Positions 10,620 to 20,722 of a DNA stretch of 64,000 bases are shown in pieces (positions within the stretch are counted from its first letter, which is position 1; each line of letters opens with the position of its first letter). The translations under genes and the position numbers were made by a program. The notes under the pieces are model-generated. The model was given only the letters and a program-made list of their open reading frames with translations, was not told the DNA's origin and made no database searches. This DNA is from Manis javanica (Eukaryota; Chordata; Mammalia; Pholidota; Manidae): positions 19,377,623 through 19,441,622 of the forward strand of contig NC_133165.1 of NCBI RefSeq assembly GCF_040802235.1, in the 5' to 3' direction.

Positions 10620-11948
10620 GCAGTTACTGTGTGCTGACCTCCAATGAGTTCTGCACAGTGGTATAGAGGGCATGTCAAAGTGTGGGCAAAGGGTCTGTTT
10701 GTTTCTATGCAGAAGATCAAGGCCTAGCTTGGATACCCAGAAAATGAACTAAGATACGATATGAGGAGGAGCTTCCGGCATCAGCACTCTCTGGAGGACT
10801 TGTGCCAGGGGATGATCATCAAAAAGCCTCCACAGGGATCTGGACGATGCTGCACGTGTGGCTGCATCCAGCCCACCGTCTCCTGGACTTGCCATAGGAA
10901 TGAGGAGGGAGATTTCTAGGCTGGCATGTGCATACAGTGAGACAACGAATTTGACCAGATCTGTACTGTTGGAACTCAACCAGGAGTTGGGAGGGGTGCA
11001 AGTTGTAGCACTCCAAAATCTTATGACTATAGACTATCTACAGTTAAAAGAACATATGGGATGTGAACAGATCCCAGAAATGGGCTGCTTTAATTTGATT
11101 TTTCTCAGACTGTTCAAGTACAATTGGACAATATCCATCATATCATAGATAAATTTTCACAAATGCCTAGGGTGCCTAAATGGTTTTCTTGGCTTCACTG
11201 GAGATGGATGGTAATTATAGATTTGCTTTGTTTATGTCACCATATTCCTATTATGTTAATATGTGTGTGCAAATTAGTTAGTAGTTTAAAACCTATACAT
11301 ACTTAAGGTACTCTACAAGAAGATATGTCAAAGAAATAATCAATCCTCCCATGTTTCCTTCCATATGCTACAACTATAGCTTTTCTTCTTCATTCCTAAT
11401 TACAACCCTTAAATAGAATTCGTGCCTCATATCAAATTTACCGAGTACCATAATTCCTCCAGGTGGTAAAGATACCTCGAGACAAGTGCTGGGCATAGAA
11501 GCCACAGGGCATAAATCTGCAAAGAAGTAAAAAGCTAACCTTTTCAAACAATATGGCTTCTCTCTCACTTACCAACTTTACATTTCCCTGTATGGCCCCA
11601 GAAGATGACTGGTTAGCCAGAGACGGGTAAGATTCCTCAAGGGAGGAACAACCTAAGACAGGCACAGTCGCAGGGGGGCCATCAGGTGAGAATTTGGGGA
11701 TCAACAGAGGTGAGGCTCAGAACCTCACCCCCCCCTGCTTTGAGAGAAATCTTCTGCATCCGTGGATGTCTTGCTGCCCTTGTCTAGCTTGGATTAATAC
11801 TTAGTCCATAGGCACACACCTGATCATCTGATCATCTACATTTGCCCTCTTACAGCACTAAACTATGTTTTCTACCTTTATCTTGCATCTACCTACCACT
11901 TCAGCATTTTATTAAAAATAAAAATAATAATAATAATAGAGGGAGAAA
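10620..11948 (+). pseudogene. Retroviral env transmembrane-subunit remnant and 3' untranslated part
   Basis: Two overlapping plus-strand reading frames (about 10858-11148, no ATG at its start, and 11124-11306) carry the layout of a retroviral Env TM ectodomain. A leucine-rich helix (VALQNLMTIDYLQLKEH) is followed by a cysteine pair with seven residues between (CEQIPEMGC) and no adjacent third cysteine, then a Trp-rich membrane-proximal stretch (WFSWLHWRW) and a hydrophobic segment. The frame shifts near 11095-11120 within the cysteine region, so it cannot make one protein. The CX7C form is more like beta/lentiviral TM than gammaretroviral CX6CC. From 11307 to 11916 no frame is recognisable. 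An (AAT)n tract lies at 11917-11938. Confidence 0.62.
11939..11948 (+). promoter_or_regulatory. Polypurine tract of the transduced ERV
   Basis: 'gagggagaaa' directly precedes TGTGG, the usual layout of a retroviral plus-strand primer tract immediately 5' of the 3' LTR. This anchors the LTR start at 11949. Confidence 0.65.
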
Positions 11949-12271
11949 TGTGGAATCAACATATAAATCAAGTACAAAAATCAAACAAATATTCATATTT
12001 GACCTGATTGTTTATAGGTCATAATGTGTGATCAAAACCGAAAGTTTCTGTGATGAATGCCCTTGTACTGTTCACCATGTAAGAATTTATTCACTATGTA
12101 AGAATTCATTCACCATGTAAGAACTTGTTCTTTATGCTTCAGAAGATTGGAGACTGACGAGAATTAGGCTTGAGATGGATTAATGAATGTACATTGAGCA
12201 TTGACCCCCCTATACTGAATTTTATTGTTGTTAACAACCATTTGATCAATAAATATGAGAGATGCCCTCTC
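11949..12271 (+). mobile_element. 3' LTR (U3-R only) of the transduced ERV
   Basis: It begins with TG after the polypurine tract. It contains a 19-bp unit repeated three times (12071-12127, 'ttcaccatgtaagaattta' and variants), as in U3 enhancer repeats, and AATAAA at 12248-12253. The sequence stops about 18 bases after the signal and passes into 13 A. U5 is absent, as expected if the right end is the 3' end of a polyadenylated RNA. I read this as the LINE-1 transcript ending at the LTR poly(A) site. Confidence 0.7.
12071..12127 (+). repeat. 19-bp x 3 tandem repeat in the LTR U3
   Basis: Units at 12071-12089, 12090-12108 and 12109-12127 share TTCAC(C/T)ATGTAAGAA. Triplicated short units in U3 are typical enhancer repeats. 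No specific factor site is claimed. Confidence 0.85.
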
Positions 12272-12276
12272 AAAAA

Positions 12277-12294
12277 AAAAAAAATTGACTGTGG
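12277..12294 (+). repeat. Target-site duplication, right copy
   Basis: Matches 4922-4939 at 17 of 18 positions. The first eight A overlap the end of poly(A) tract 3. The host sequence after 12294 ('tctctccttttctcaaaaca') continues the DNA transposon interrupted at 4939. Confidence 0.85.
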
Positions 12295-12520
12295 TCTCTC
12301 CTTTTCTCAAAACATCTTATTGTACTGTACTCACCCTTCTGATGATAATGTGAGATAATAAGATGCCTATGTGATGAAATGAGGTGACATAGGCACTGTG
12401 ACGTAGTGTCAGGCTACTACTGACCTGATAAAATGTCAAGAAGAGGATCACCTGCTTCGGGACTGTCATTGGCTGTGGGAAACTGAAACCATGTATAAGG
12501 GGACGTACTGCACCTGTGTA
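12295..12520. mobile_element. Tigger/mariner-type DNA transposon, right half
   Basis: Continuation of the element interrupted at 4939. The block with 'gatgaaatgaggtgacatag' is typical internal wording of this fossil class. The right end near 12500-12518 is an imperfect inverse of the left end, next to a TA. Confidence 0.5.
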
Positions 12521-12580
12521 GACATACACACATATCCTGCTGGATCCGTTTCCCTGAGAACCTGACTAACACAGCAGGTG
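12521..12580. mobile_element. MaLR/ERVL-type LTR, right end
   Basis: 'tccgtttccctgagaacctg' followed by 'actaacacag' is the standard terminal wording of the LTR begun at 4331. It confirms that everything between is a later nested insertion. Confidence 0.6.
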
Positions 12581-14092
12581 ACAAGACCTGGATCCCAGGT
12601 ATAGAGCATTCATACCCCAGGAGCTCAAGCACTGCTTTGGGACACTGCCCTAACAAACACTTCAGGAGTAGGAAAAAAACTTGTGCATGAAAAGACTCAT
12701 TTCCAAATGGCTGATAAAAAAGCAAAAATCAAAACAAAAAAGCCAACAATTTAAACACTCAACAACGGGGGAACCTTTAGAAAGTCATGACATACTGATC
12801 TGACTGAATGTCAACCAATCGATATTCACAATTATGTAAAATCACGGAAAATATTTGACAGTATAAGCTTTGGAGCACAACATAACCTACCCTTAATCCC
12901 AGCTTCTGGAATTGCTCTAACCAATCTGAGCTCTCTACAGAATCCTGTCCTTTCATCCATCAAGTGGAAGTGACTCCCACTAACGTCCCAGGGCAGCTCT
13001 AATAATTACGATAAAGTTAGCAAGTAGCTTGCCACGCCTGGCATATCACGGATGATCAATAATGCAGGTATCCATGTGAATGAGGACATTAAGTAAAAAT
13101 GAAAAACAAAAGCAGGCATAGTCTCATGAGAAGGAAAAAAAATCATACTAAAATATGAAGATGAAAAGCTGAGGGCTGGAGACATTCTGGCCCCCTTGAC
13201 CATACCAGGGGGTCTCAGCATCTTCACTTCACACTCTGGAAGTCAGCCATGATTAGGGTGGCACTGTTCACTGTAAAGCCCACCTGAAGAGGTAACTAGC
13301 TTATCTGGCATAAAGATAAAACCAAGCACAGGAAATCTCACAAGAGCAGCGTAACAGCAGCTGAACTGTGTCACCTTCCTCAACATGCCAGGCCCAGTGC
13401 CAAAGGCCCCACACACAGGAAGTAGCCCATCAACTTGACAACTCCACAAAGCAGGTGCTGTTTCCCTCCCAGGTCTCCAATGAGGCCGGAAGCTCAGCGG
13501 GTGGAGTAACTTAGCCCACTCTGGCCAGCCTAAGCCATGCAGCAGGTAAATGAGAACCCAGCTTGTCTTGATTCCAAGATCCAAGCTCTTAACTATGCTT
13601 TCCTGCTTTGTGCCTTCCTGTGCATCCAGCCCCTCCTGCAGGTATAAACCTACTGCATGCCCAGTGCTAAAGCAGCAGGCACAGTGAATGAGCGCTGTTC
13701 ACACCCTTATAGATAAACAGAGAAGTCACCAGCCCACAACTATTCTCTAGTATAACCCAGCCTTTCTCCTGAGCTCCCCTGGGTAGTGGAAAGTTAGAGA
13801 TGTGAGGAAAACCCAAACAACGGAAACAAACGATGTATGTATAAAGCAAGAATTTCAAGGCATGCTTCTTGGCACCAACTTTGGGGTAAGTACCTTCAAA
13901 TACACTACCCTTCCCCAGATCTCAGGAGAAGAGCAAGTGCACACTCCTTCCTCCTAAATGGAGATCTGAAAAATGAATGGTGCCCTAAACACAAAAAAAC
14001 TTGCGGCCTTATTTCACCCAATAGTGCAGAAAGAGAAAACAATGCGTTAATGAATGTACCACCCCCTCTGCTAAAGTGCCAGTGCAACGTAC
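12581..14092. other. SNX29 intron, MIR-like fossils
   Basis: The intron downstream (in transcription) of SNX29 exon 8. MIR-like stretches occur around 12870-13070 and 13370-13600 (runs such as 'tcctttcatccatcaagtgg'), all diverged. No exon with splice sites was found. The small open frames on both strands here have no family resemblance. Confidence 0.4.
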
Positions 14093-14442
14093 TTCTCAGG
14101 GGACTCTGAGTGGCCCGTACACATCGTCCTCGTTTTCATCCATGTCCTCGTCATCGATGCTTTTCACATCGAGCTTCTGGTACCCAAACTCCACATTCAG
14201 AGACAGAGAATCAATTTTCCATGAGTTGCTGCTCTGACTTCCGTTGGAATTTGGCCCAAAGGGGCTTTCAAAGGCTGACATGATATTGACCGAGGAGAGG
14301 TCAGAGTTTTCCTCCAAGCTCTCCCCTGCCCCAGGAATCTTTTTGAAAACCTTCCCAGAGTTCTGCTCATCTTCCTCGTCATCAAATGAGATGATGTTGG
14401 TCACCTTCTTTTTCTTATTCCGCTCCTTTTTATATCTGGCAT
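14093..14442 (-). CDS. SNX29: SNX29 exon (about exon 8), acidic linker, with an early stop
   Basis: SNX29 is a RUN- and PX-domain sorting nexin acting at endosomal membranes. This exon starts after a good acceptor (CCAG at 14443 side) in phase with exon 7. It encodes the charged linker between the RUN domain and the coiled coil: a basic ERNKKKKVTN run, the SFDDEEDEQNSG acidic patch, a Ser/Asn-rich stretch, then DEDMDENEDDVYG. The donor is AA|GTACGT at 14092/14091. After VYG the frame meets TGA (plus-strand 14096-14098). The bases before it encode GHSESPE in another frame, which is the family's continuation, so roughly 26 bases seem missing relative to the human protein as I remember it. It may be real damage, an assembly error or a polymorphism. 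Confidence 0.85.
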
Positions 14443-16391
14443 CTGGCAAAAGAAAGGATAAGACATAAGAAAATGTAGGCAAGATAAAGACAGGATCAAA
14501 CCATTTTTGCCTCTAGACTGTGGAAAGTCCTCTATTATTCTACTGAAAAAATAAATTTAAGGTAAATTCATATTTTTTTGTAATCTTTGAGATGGAACAA
14601 AATGGATGTTCTGATTCAAACAAATACGATTTAAATAAAATACATTAAAATTGTTCCTTCTAAGCAATACTTCTAAGAACTTTGATTCAAAGGATGCTAC
14701 CATTACAGAAATGATTTTCATTGTTCACTTTGGAAAATACTCTCATGGCTGGCAGATGTGACCAAGAAAACCAGTTTGGGGGTGGAAATCAATTCTTCAA
14801 TGGCTACAATTCCTCCTACTTCTACCCAAGCCCCTGACAATGGGACCTTTCTGTTCCTCCCTCACAGATGCTGTCTATTTCTCTACCCCCTTGAATGTGA
14901 GCTGGCTTAGTGTTCTACTTTTACCAACAGAACGAGGCAGACATAATGCAGCGTGACAGTTCTACAGCCTAGGCATCGAGATGTGTTGCGCCCTCTTGGA
15001 ATGCTGCCCTGCAACTACCATGGAAGGAAGCTAGCCTAGTTTATTGAGGATGAGAGGCCATATACAGCCACCCCAGCCAACAGTGAACACTAATTCCAGA
15101 CACTTGAGTGGGGCCATCACAGACCTTCCAGCTTGGCCACCAGCTCAATGCAGCCCCAGAAGTGAGCCAAGTGAAACCAACAGAAGAACCATCCTGCCAA
15201 CTCATTAAAAAATATTGAATTGTGGTTGTTTTAAGCCACTATCTTCTGGAGCTCTTTGTTACACAGCAAAGGCTAACTAAAACTGAAATCAAGATTGCTG
15301 TGGTAACCAGAACTTAGATGAGCCAGTTTGTTCACCCATGTTAATCATCAAATATGGGTGTGAGATACTGTGAGCTGATTCAAAAGACTCCATTCCATCT
15401 ATACCAAGGTGTGATGGGGTGATGCTCCCCAAGTATCACACCCTGAGGCAATGTCCCCAAACAAAGCAGAGTCCCAAGAATAGATGGAAAGAACACATCT
15501 TTGGGTATACAAGTTTCAGGGTCTCTGCTATGCAAAGTCCACAACAGTCCTCAGTCTTAGGTCATTTTCATGGGGTCTCTGCTGGAGAAGAAGGCAAGAT
15601 AGATAAAGCCAGTATGTACCAAACACTCCATGAGATTCTGCATTTTCACTATCAATAATTCCAGAGAGATGACCATGATTACTGCCTCGTTCAAGGGACT
15701 TGAGAATACTAGGACTAAGAACTTAACCTCAAATTTCCAATTTTGCTGCAACAACATTCTGGGTGTCCCCGAAGGCTCATGGGTATTATAAACTTCTCTC
15801 AAAATTAATCTTAGTGGAATCAACTTTCTCTTGCCTCCTGGTGGCCTAGAGTCAAAGCTGCTCAACTGCTCCCTTCCCTGTAGCCTCCATTGAAATGTCA
15901 TCCCTTAACAGCATGCATTTCCCATAGCTCCCTACGCTTGGCTTCCATCCCATTTGCCAGAAGGATAACAAATTATTTGTATAATTTGTCATTAAATGTC
16001 TACCCCCACCCATCCCAAAGGAGACTGTAGGCTAAACGCTAGTAATCGTCTTACTCAGCATGCAATAAATGAACAACAAAAGAATGGATGGGGATAAATG
16101 AAGAGCAGCCTCACCTGGCTTCATGTGACTACCACACCCCGACCTTTACTTTGTTCATTTGAGCTGTTTGCTCTCCTACCTTATCATCACCACATTTCAA
16201 GAAGGCTCTCAGGTCCCTTCCAAACAAATTAAAGGCAAGACGAATAAACACAAACATGACCTGGACAGACAGGTGTATCGGATTTCATTCCCCTCAGCAC
16301 TTTCAGATGCGAGTCGTGCCCACCTCGCCCCAGTCTCTCATCATTTCACCCAACCCCCTCTGCTCTGCCTCACACACCCCTTCTCCCTTAC
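14443..16391. other. SNX29 intron with a MaLR LTR fossil
   Basis: 14880-15285 resembles an MLT1-type MaLR LTR (an early 'ttgaatgtgagctggcttag' block and a terminal 'attgtggttgttttaagcca', then 'acacagcaaaggctaactaa'). The rest is unremarkable; no exon seen. Confidence 0.55.
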
Positions 16392-16640
16392 CGGCAGTGA
16401 CATGCTTGGACACGACAAGCAGAGGGTCAGTCTCCTGCTCAGGTCTGATGAGGCTAGAGACTGCAGAGGAGGCCATGATCTCCCTAAAAAGGTTGCTCCC
16501 TCCTTGCGTGGATTCCTTCAGCAAGGAGGTCACATTCTGCGTTGACTCTTTTAGGAGGTCTGAGACAGTAGGAGCAAACTTACTCTGACCATTTAAGTCC
16601 TTGTTGTCAATGTTATTTGCAAAGCGTATAGAGTTCAAAC
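16392..16640 (-). CDS. SNX29: SNX29 exon (about exon 7), end of RUN region and linker
   Basis: Bounded by acceptor CAG|GTTTGAAC (16640) and donor CCG|GTAAGG (16392). The 249 bases are open in phase with both neighbours. They encode GLNSIRFANNIDNKDLNGQ, then two LLKESTQ repeats (DLLKESTQNVTSLLKESTQ) and a FREI-containing stretch ending VVSKHVTAG. This matches the segment just after the RUN domain in vertebrate SNX29. No in-frame stop; apparently intact. Confidence 0.93.
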
Positions 16641-17803
16641 CTGCCAGGAAAAGGGGAAAGTCTGGAGTGTCTGCTGTTGAAAACCCAGTTGTGACCCCAA
16701 CACGATAAACAAGCTGCAGTTGGTACAGTACACGCTGATCTTAAATTTTAATAAAGACCTCCTGCAAAACTGGGGTCAGAAGACACCAGCCACCACAGAT
16801 GTTGAATCTTTCCAAATTCTCTCCCTTTCTGTCAGGAAGACAAGTGCAAATAAGTCAACCAAGGGGAGGATAAGTCATAAGTTTGGGGGTCAGACTGCCT
16901 TGGGTGAATCCCAGCACGGCCACTTACTGGCTATGAGACCTTGGTCAAGCCATTTATAACCTCCCTGAGCTTTTGTTTCCCTACCTGTGAAATGGAGACA
17001 ACAATATCTCTTTCACAGGGTAACTATTAAGGATCATCACCCACAAAAACACTCGGGTCAGAGGCAATCAAAAACTGTGTGCCAATATCATTATTACTAT
17101 CATTATTATTACTTTACATAAAAACTTTTACTGGTATCCCATAGCCCACAGAAGGAATCATGGTCACCCCCCGACTTTTCCTCTTCAATGGACAAAACTA
17201 ACATAACTTTCTATGTTTGGTACTTGGCAAAAATTATAAGGAGAACAAAAAAAGAGGAGGCAACAAAGGATTTGGAAAAAAGAAGCAGGTTACCCACTTG
17301 TATCGGGTTCATCCTTTGATAAGCAATTTAACAATTCTCCAGCTGACATCAGTCCAGGGCTTCCACATTGGCAAATTACGTACATGACTCCATAGCACAC
17401 AGTGTCATTACAGGGACTGCTATGCTATCGGATCCCCACCTTCCCTGCACACAGGAGGAAAGTAAAGGCAACAAAAGTGATGGGTCTGCACCAGCCAGTA
17501 AGGGGTAGAACCAGGCTTCAAAGGCAGGTCTCCCACCTCCAATTCCCCAGATCTTTATATTACACTTGCAAAGCCACAGCCCAAACTCCCTCAATCCCAT
17601 GCTTTCCCTGCCAGACTATCAAATTCTAGAGAAATGGACTCAATGCTCAGTACGCTAAAGGAAGGACAGTGGCAAGTGACTCCTGAAGTTGGTCAGGGAT
17701 GGGGAAAACCACAGCATCCCTTGGAGTTATAAATTCACTCCCAGGCAGCCTCTGCTCACCAAGCCTCACAGGGCCCATCACCCCTGGCCTTGGCCAGGCT
17801 TAC
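16641..17803. other. SNX29 intron with MIR SINE fossils
   Basis: 16870-17050 is a good plus-orientation MIR (gives 'ctatgagaccttggtcaagc' and 'gtgaaatggagacaacaat'). A second diverged MIR-like stretch lies at 17440-17560. No exon. Confidence 0.6.
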
Positions 17804-17874
17804 CAGCTGCCATGGTAGGAAGCATGCTAGACCTTTGTTCATCCATCACAAAAGACCAATCTTCACAAAAAGTG
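17804..17874 (-). CDS. SNX29: SNX29 exon (about exon 6), RUN domain
   Basis: A 71-base exon with acceptor CTCAG|CACTTTTTG and donor CTG|GTAAGC. It encodes TFCEDWSFVMDEQRSSMLPT followed by MAAG, completing serine and glycine codons shared with exons 5 and 7. It is part of the C-terminal half of the RUN domain, an all-helical module that binds small GTPases in relatives. Too short to stand out as an open frame; found from splice phase and family resemblance. Confidence 0.93.
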
Positions 17875-20541
17875 CTGAGAATTGAAAGAGAAAGGGAAAA
17901 AGTTCTGAATAGTGGTTCTCTGCATCCATTACCCAGACAATTCCATTAGGTGGCTCCCTGGAAAATCCATGCCTGGTCACCCCAGAGTGGATATATGAGG
18001 TGGCTGCTGGACTGAAGCTTCCTGTATAAACAAGGGTTGAACACATATCCTACGACTTCCTCACTGGTCCCCTGAGATCTCTAGGGTCCCCTGAGCTTCA
18101 GAGTGCTGAAATAGGCATGAGATGTAAACATGATAGTTCTGAAGCAGCAAAGGAGGAGGGGACAAACAGAGGGGTGACTTGAACTCAAACAGTGTCTCCA
18201 TGAGATGGAAAGACCCCTGACTGGGCTAACACAAGGAGAGACAATTTCAGAACGAAATTAGAGTTCCATGGCTCCATCAGCCAGGGCACCAGTATGTAAC
18301 ATCTGCTTAGGCTGCAGACCCAAAAGTCCAAGTCATCCCTCAGAAGGCCTGTGAAGCTAAAAAGAGCCCCAAAAATCCTAATGGCAGTGTGTATGTGTGA
18401 GGTGGGTGATGGTGCTCAGAGAGGCCTGCAGGGTCTGTCCAAGGTCATCTGGCAATAAATGGTACAGCCAGGGCTCAAAAGCAGGTCTCCCAGTGCAATT
18501 CCCCAGCTCTCTTTCCAACCCCCTGCTAAGTAATATCAAGCAAATATCCTCAACCCCCGACTCCCTTCCCTGCCAGACCCAAGAACTCTAAGTTAATGGA
18601 GTGAAAGCTCAGTTTCACTAAAGCACAGTCAGTCATGAGTGACCTACAACTCAGCAGCAACTGGACACATTAGCTGCTCTAGTGACTTAATACAACTAAC
18701 AAAAAGAGAACAGAGATGCATCACTTTCAATAGTCACTCAGCAGAATATCAGTGGAAGCCCAAACTACACTTTGCAACCATACCTCTGATTTCCAAAACT
18801 GTGATTCTTTAAAAATCTGAGCCAGTTTTCATGCATGTCAATTAATCTGGTTTTCCCACACTGAGTTGGGTAAGTGGCTAGTGATTCAGGTAAGATCAAG
18901 TGTGATCCTAACAGCTGAATCCACTTCAATTGTTCATAGTTAAAGGCTGCCTTGAGAGTGAGTGTGCAACTTAGAACTACTTGCAAACGATCTGCTGGGA
19001 AGAGTTTCACGAAAATTTATTGTTAAGAAATGTGAGTATGTTCTCCATAACTAAAGCTGGTTAATGCTTACACACAGACGTTCACAGCCTCCCGCCTCAG
19101 ACCCCAAGCAGCACACAAGTACAGCCAGTGCCAGTCATCCTGGCGCCCATCCGTCCCATTTCAGACGCACAATCTGGGCATGCAACTGGACAAGGAGCCA
19201 CAGGCAACATCCGCGGAAGAACTTCAAGGGTATTTGTAAGAGATTTAGCGTACCTTTCCAGAATGCCTAATGAGTGACTGGTATCATTACTGGATGACCA
19301 CAAGCAGCAGAAGAAACACAAGAGGAGACTTGAGCAGGAAACACACAGCAAGATATGACATCACAGGAATGCACCATGGCACTAATGAAGCACCAGATTA
19401 CTTAATTATATGAAACTTCAAAGTTGAGGATCTGGGCACTGCTGATGTGGAAGTTAGTCAAGGGACCAGGACAGGATCGATTTCTGTCCCTCTGGTGACA
19501 CAAAATGACATGTCTTGTCCACCATTCTCAGAAGGAAAATAACAGAGACAGGGACAAAGACAGAGATATCATAAGCATCATGAATACAGGAAAAAGGAGA
19601 ATAGTCAGGCATTTCTGACGGGAATGTGGCCGGCCGCACTATGGCTGATGCATATTCAGTGCTTCAGCCACATCACTGGGGACAGCCATACTCCCCAAAG
19701 CTGAGCGTGCCTTTTGCCATGTGACTTGCTGCCAATGAAATGTGAGTGAAAGTGAAGTAACCCTGCAGGCAAAAGCTTAAAAAGTCAGTGCTTTGTTCAA
19801 CCACATCCCCTATTCCTGCCTTGGCAATTGTGAAAGCATTTACAGAAACTGAGCCTGCAGTCAGCCTGGGTCCTGAGATGAGAAACCCCTATGCAGCCAT
19901 GACAGACTTGCAGCAGGGAGAGGAAATACATGTGGCTATCTCAGCCACTGGGAGTTTCGTGATGTTTGTTATGGCAGCATGGCCTGCCCTATACTAAGTG
20001 ACAGAGTGAACTTTTTGTTTATGAGCAAGAAAAAAAGAAAACATAATAGAATTCATTCTTCTTAAATGACAAATGACTTCTCTCCCCAACATATAACTTC
20101 TATATTTTTTTCAGTCAGTTTGGGATGGAGTAACTTCAAAAATCCAAAAGTTGTAAAGAACCCAGCACACATGGAAAGACCAAATATGAAACTGAGTCCT
20201 AAATACCCCACATCTAAAGAGAAAGAAGCTCTGAATCTGAAAGAAGCCCAAACTAAAAGCTCACTGCGTCCTAAGACAGCCAGCTTCTGCACACCTGTGG
20301 CTTTACCAGTAACAGCATCAAGCGCGCTCGCTACACACGGGAGCCATGCTGAACCCTTTACAGGCAGTTCTAGTTACTCTCCCACCAAATGCCTCATAGC
20401 ACAGCTGAACGACTGGGGCTCTTGAAGGGGAACCTACTTGCCCCACAGGGAGGGACTAGGATGCAAACCTAGGCAGGATGACTGCAGGTTGCATGACTCT
20501 AACCCTTTGGCTACACGCCCTCCCAGCCCCGCATCGGGTAC
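17875..20541. other. SNX29 intron, old repeats only
   Basis: 18400-18590 partly repeats wording seen at 17440-17600 ('caggtctcccagtgcaattc'), so both are likely MIR-like copies. 19640-20020 looks like an old MaLR LTR. The remainder has no recognisable feature and no exon. Confidence 0.4.
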
Positions 20542-20722
20542 CTGAGCCTGCCGCGATTGGCCAGGAGCATGTGCAGGTAGCGCTCCACCGAGTGTTCGTT
20601 GAGGGTGCAGTGCAGCCAGGCCCAGCCATGGCCCACGTGGGAGGTGATGTGGTGCAGGGAGCAGAAGCGCTGCAACTCGTGCTTGTTGAGGACCTCCTTC
20701 ACGTAGAACCAGAACACCGGCT
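20542..20722 (-). CDS. SNX29: SNX29 exon (about exon 5), RUN domain core
   Basis: Acceptor TGTGCAG|AGCCGG (20722) and donor CTCAG|GTACCC (20542) bound 181 open bases encoding PVFWFYVKEVLNKHELQRF, an His-rich SLHHITSHVGHG stretch, and LNEHSVERYLHMLLANRG. These are the central RUN helices. Exon 5 ends in AG, completed by C of exon 6 (Ser). Several arginines expected from the human protein are His or Trp here (HVGHGWAWLHC), which suggests CpG-type change in a GC-rich exon; it remains fully open. Confidence 0.93.

Larger units (their letters stand above)
4940..12276 (+). mobile_element. LINE-1 with serial 3' transduction of retroviral DNA (7.3 kb unit)
   Basis: One insertion contains, in order: a complete LINE-1 (4940-10426); poly(A) tract 1 (about 10427-10453); about 147 bp of non-LINE sequence; poly(A) tract 2 (10601-10619); about 1.65 kb with the 3' end of a retrovirus-like element; and poly(A) tract 3 (12272-12284) just after an AATAAA signal. 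The flanking duplication encloses everything, so the parts arrived together. I infer two successive read-through generations: the first captured the 147 bp, the second captured the retroviral tail using its LTR polyadenylation signal. It lies in antisense to SNX29. It is dead: both ORFs carry stops. Confidence 0.82.

Noticed and set aside
12061-12130. Short spaced repeats considered as a CRISPR-like array
   Set aside because: The units are head-to-tail without spacers and lie in a retroviral LTR of a mammalian genome.
10454-12271. The 1.8 kb after LINE-1 as a separate ERV insertion next to the LINE-1
   Set aside because: No duplication separates it from the LINE-1, and the only flanking duplication encloses both. 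It also lacks a 5' LTR.
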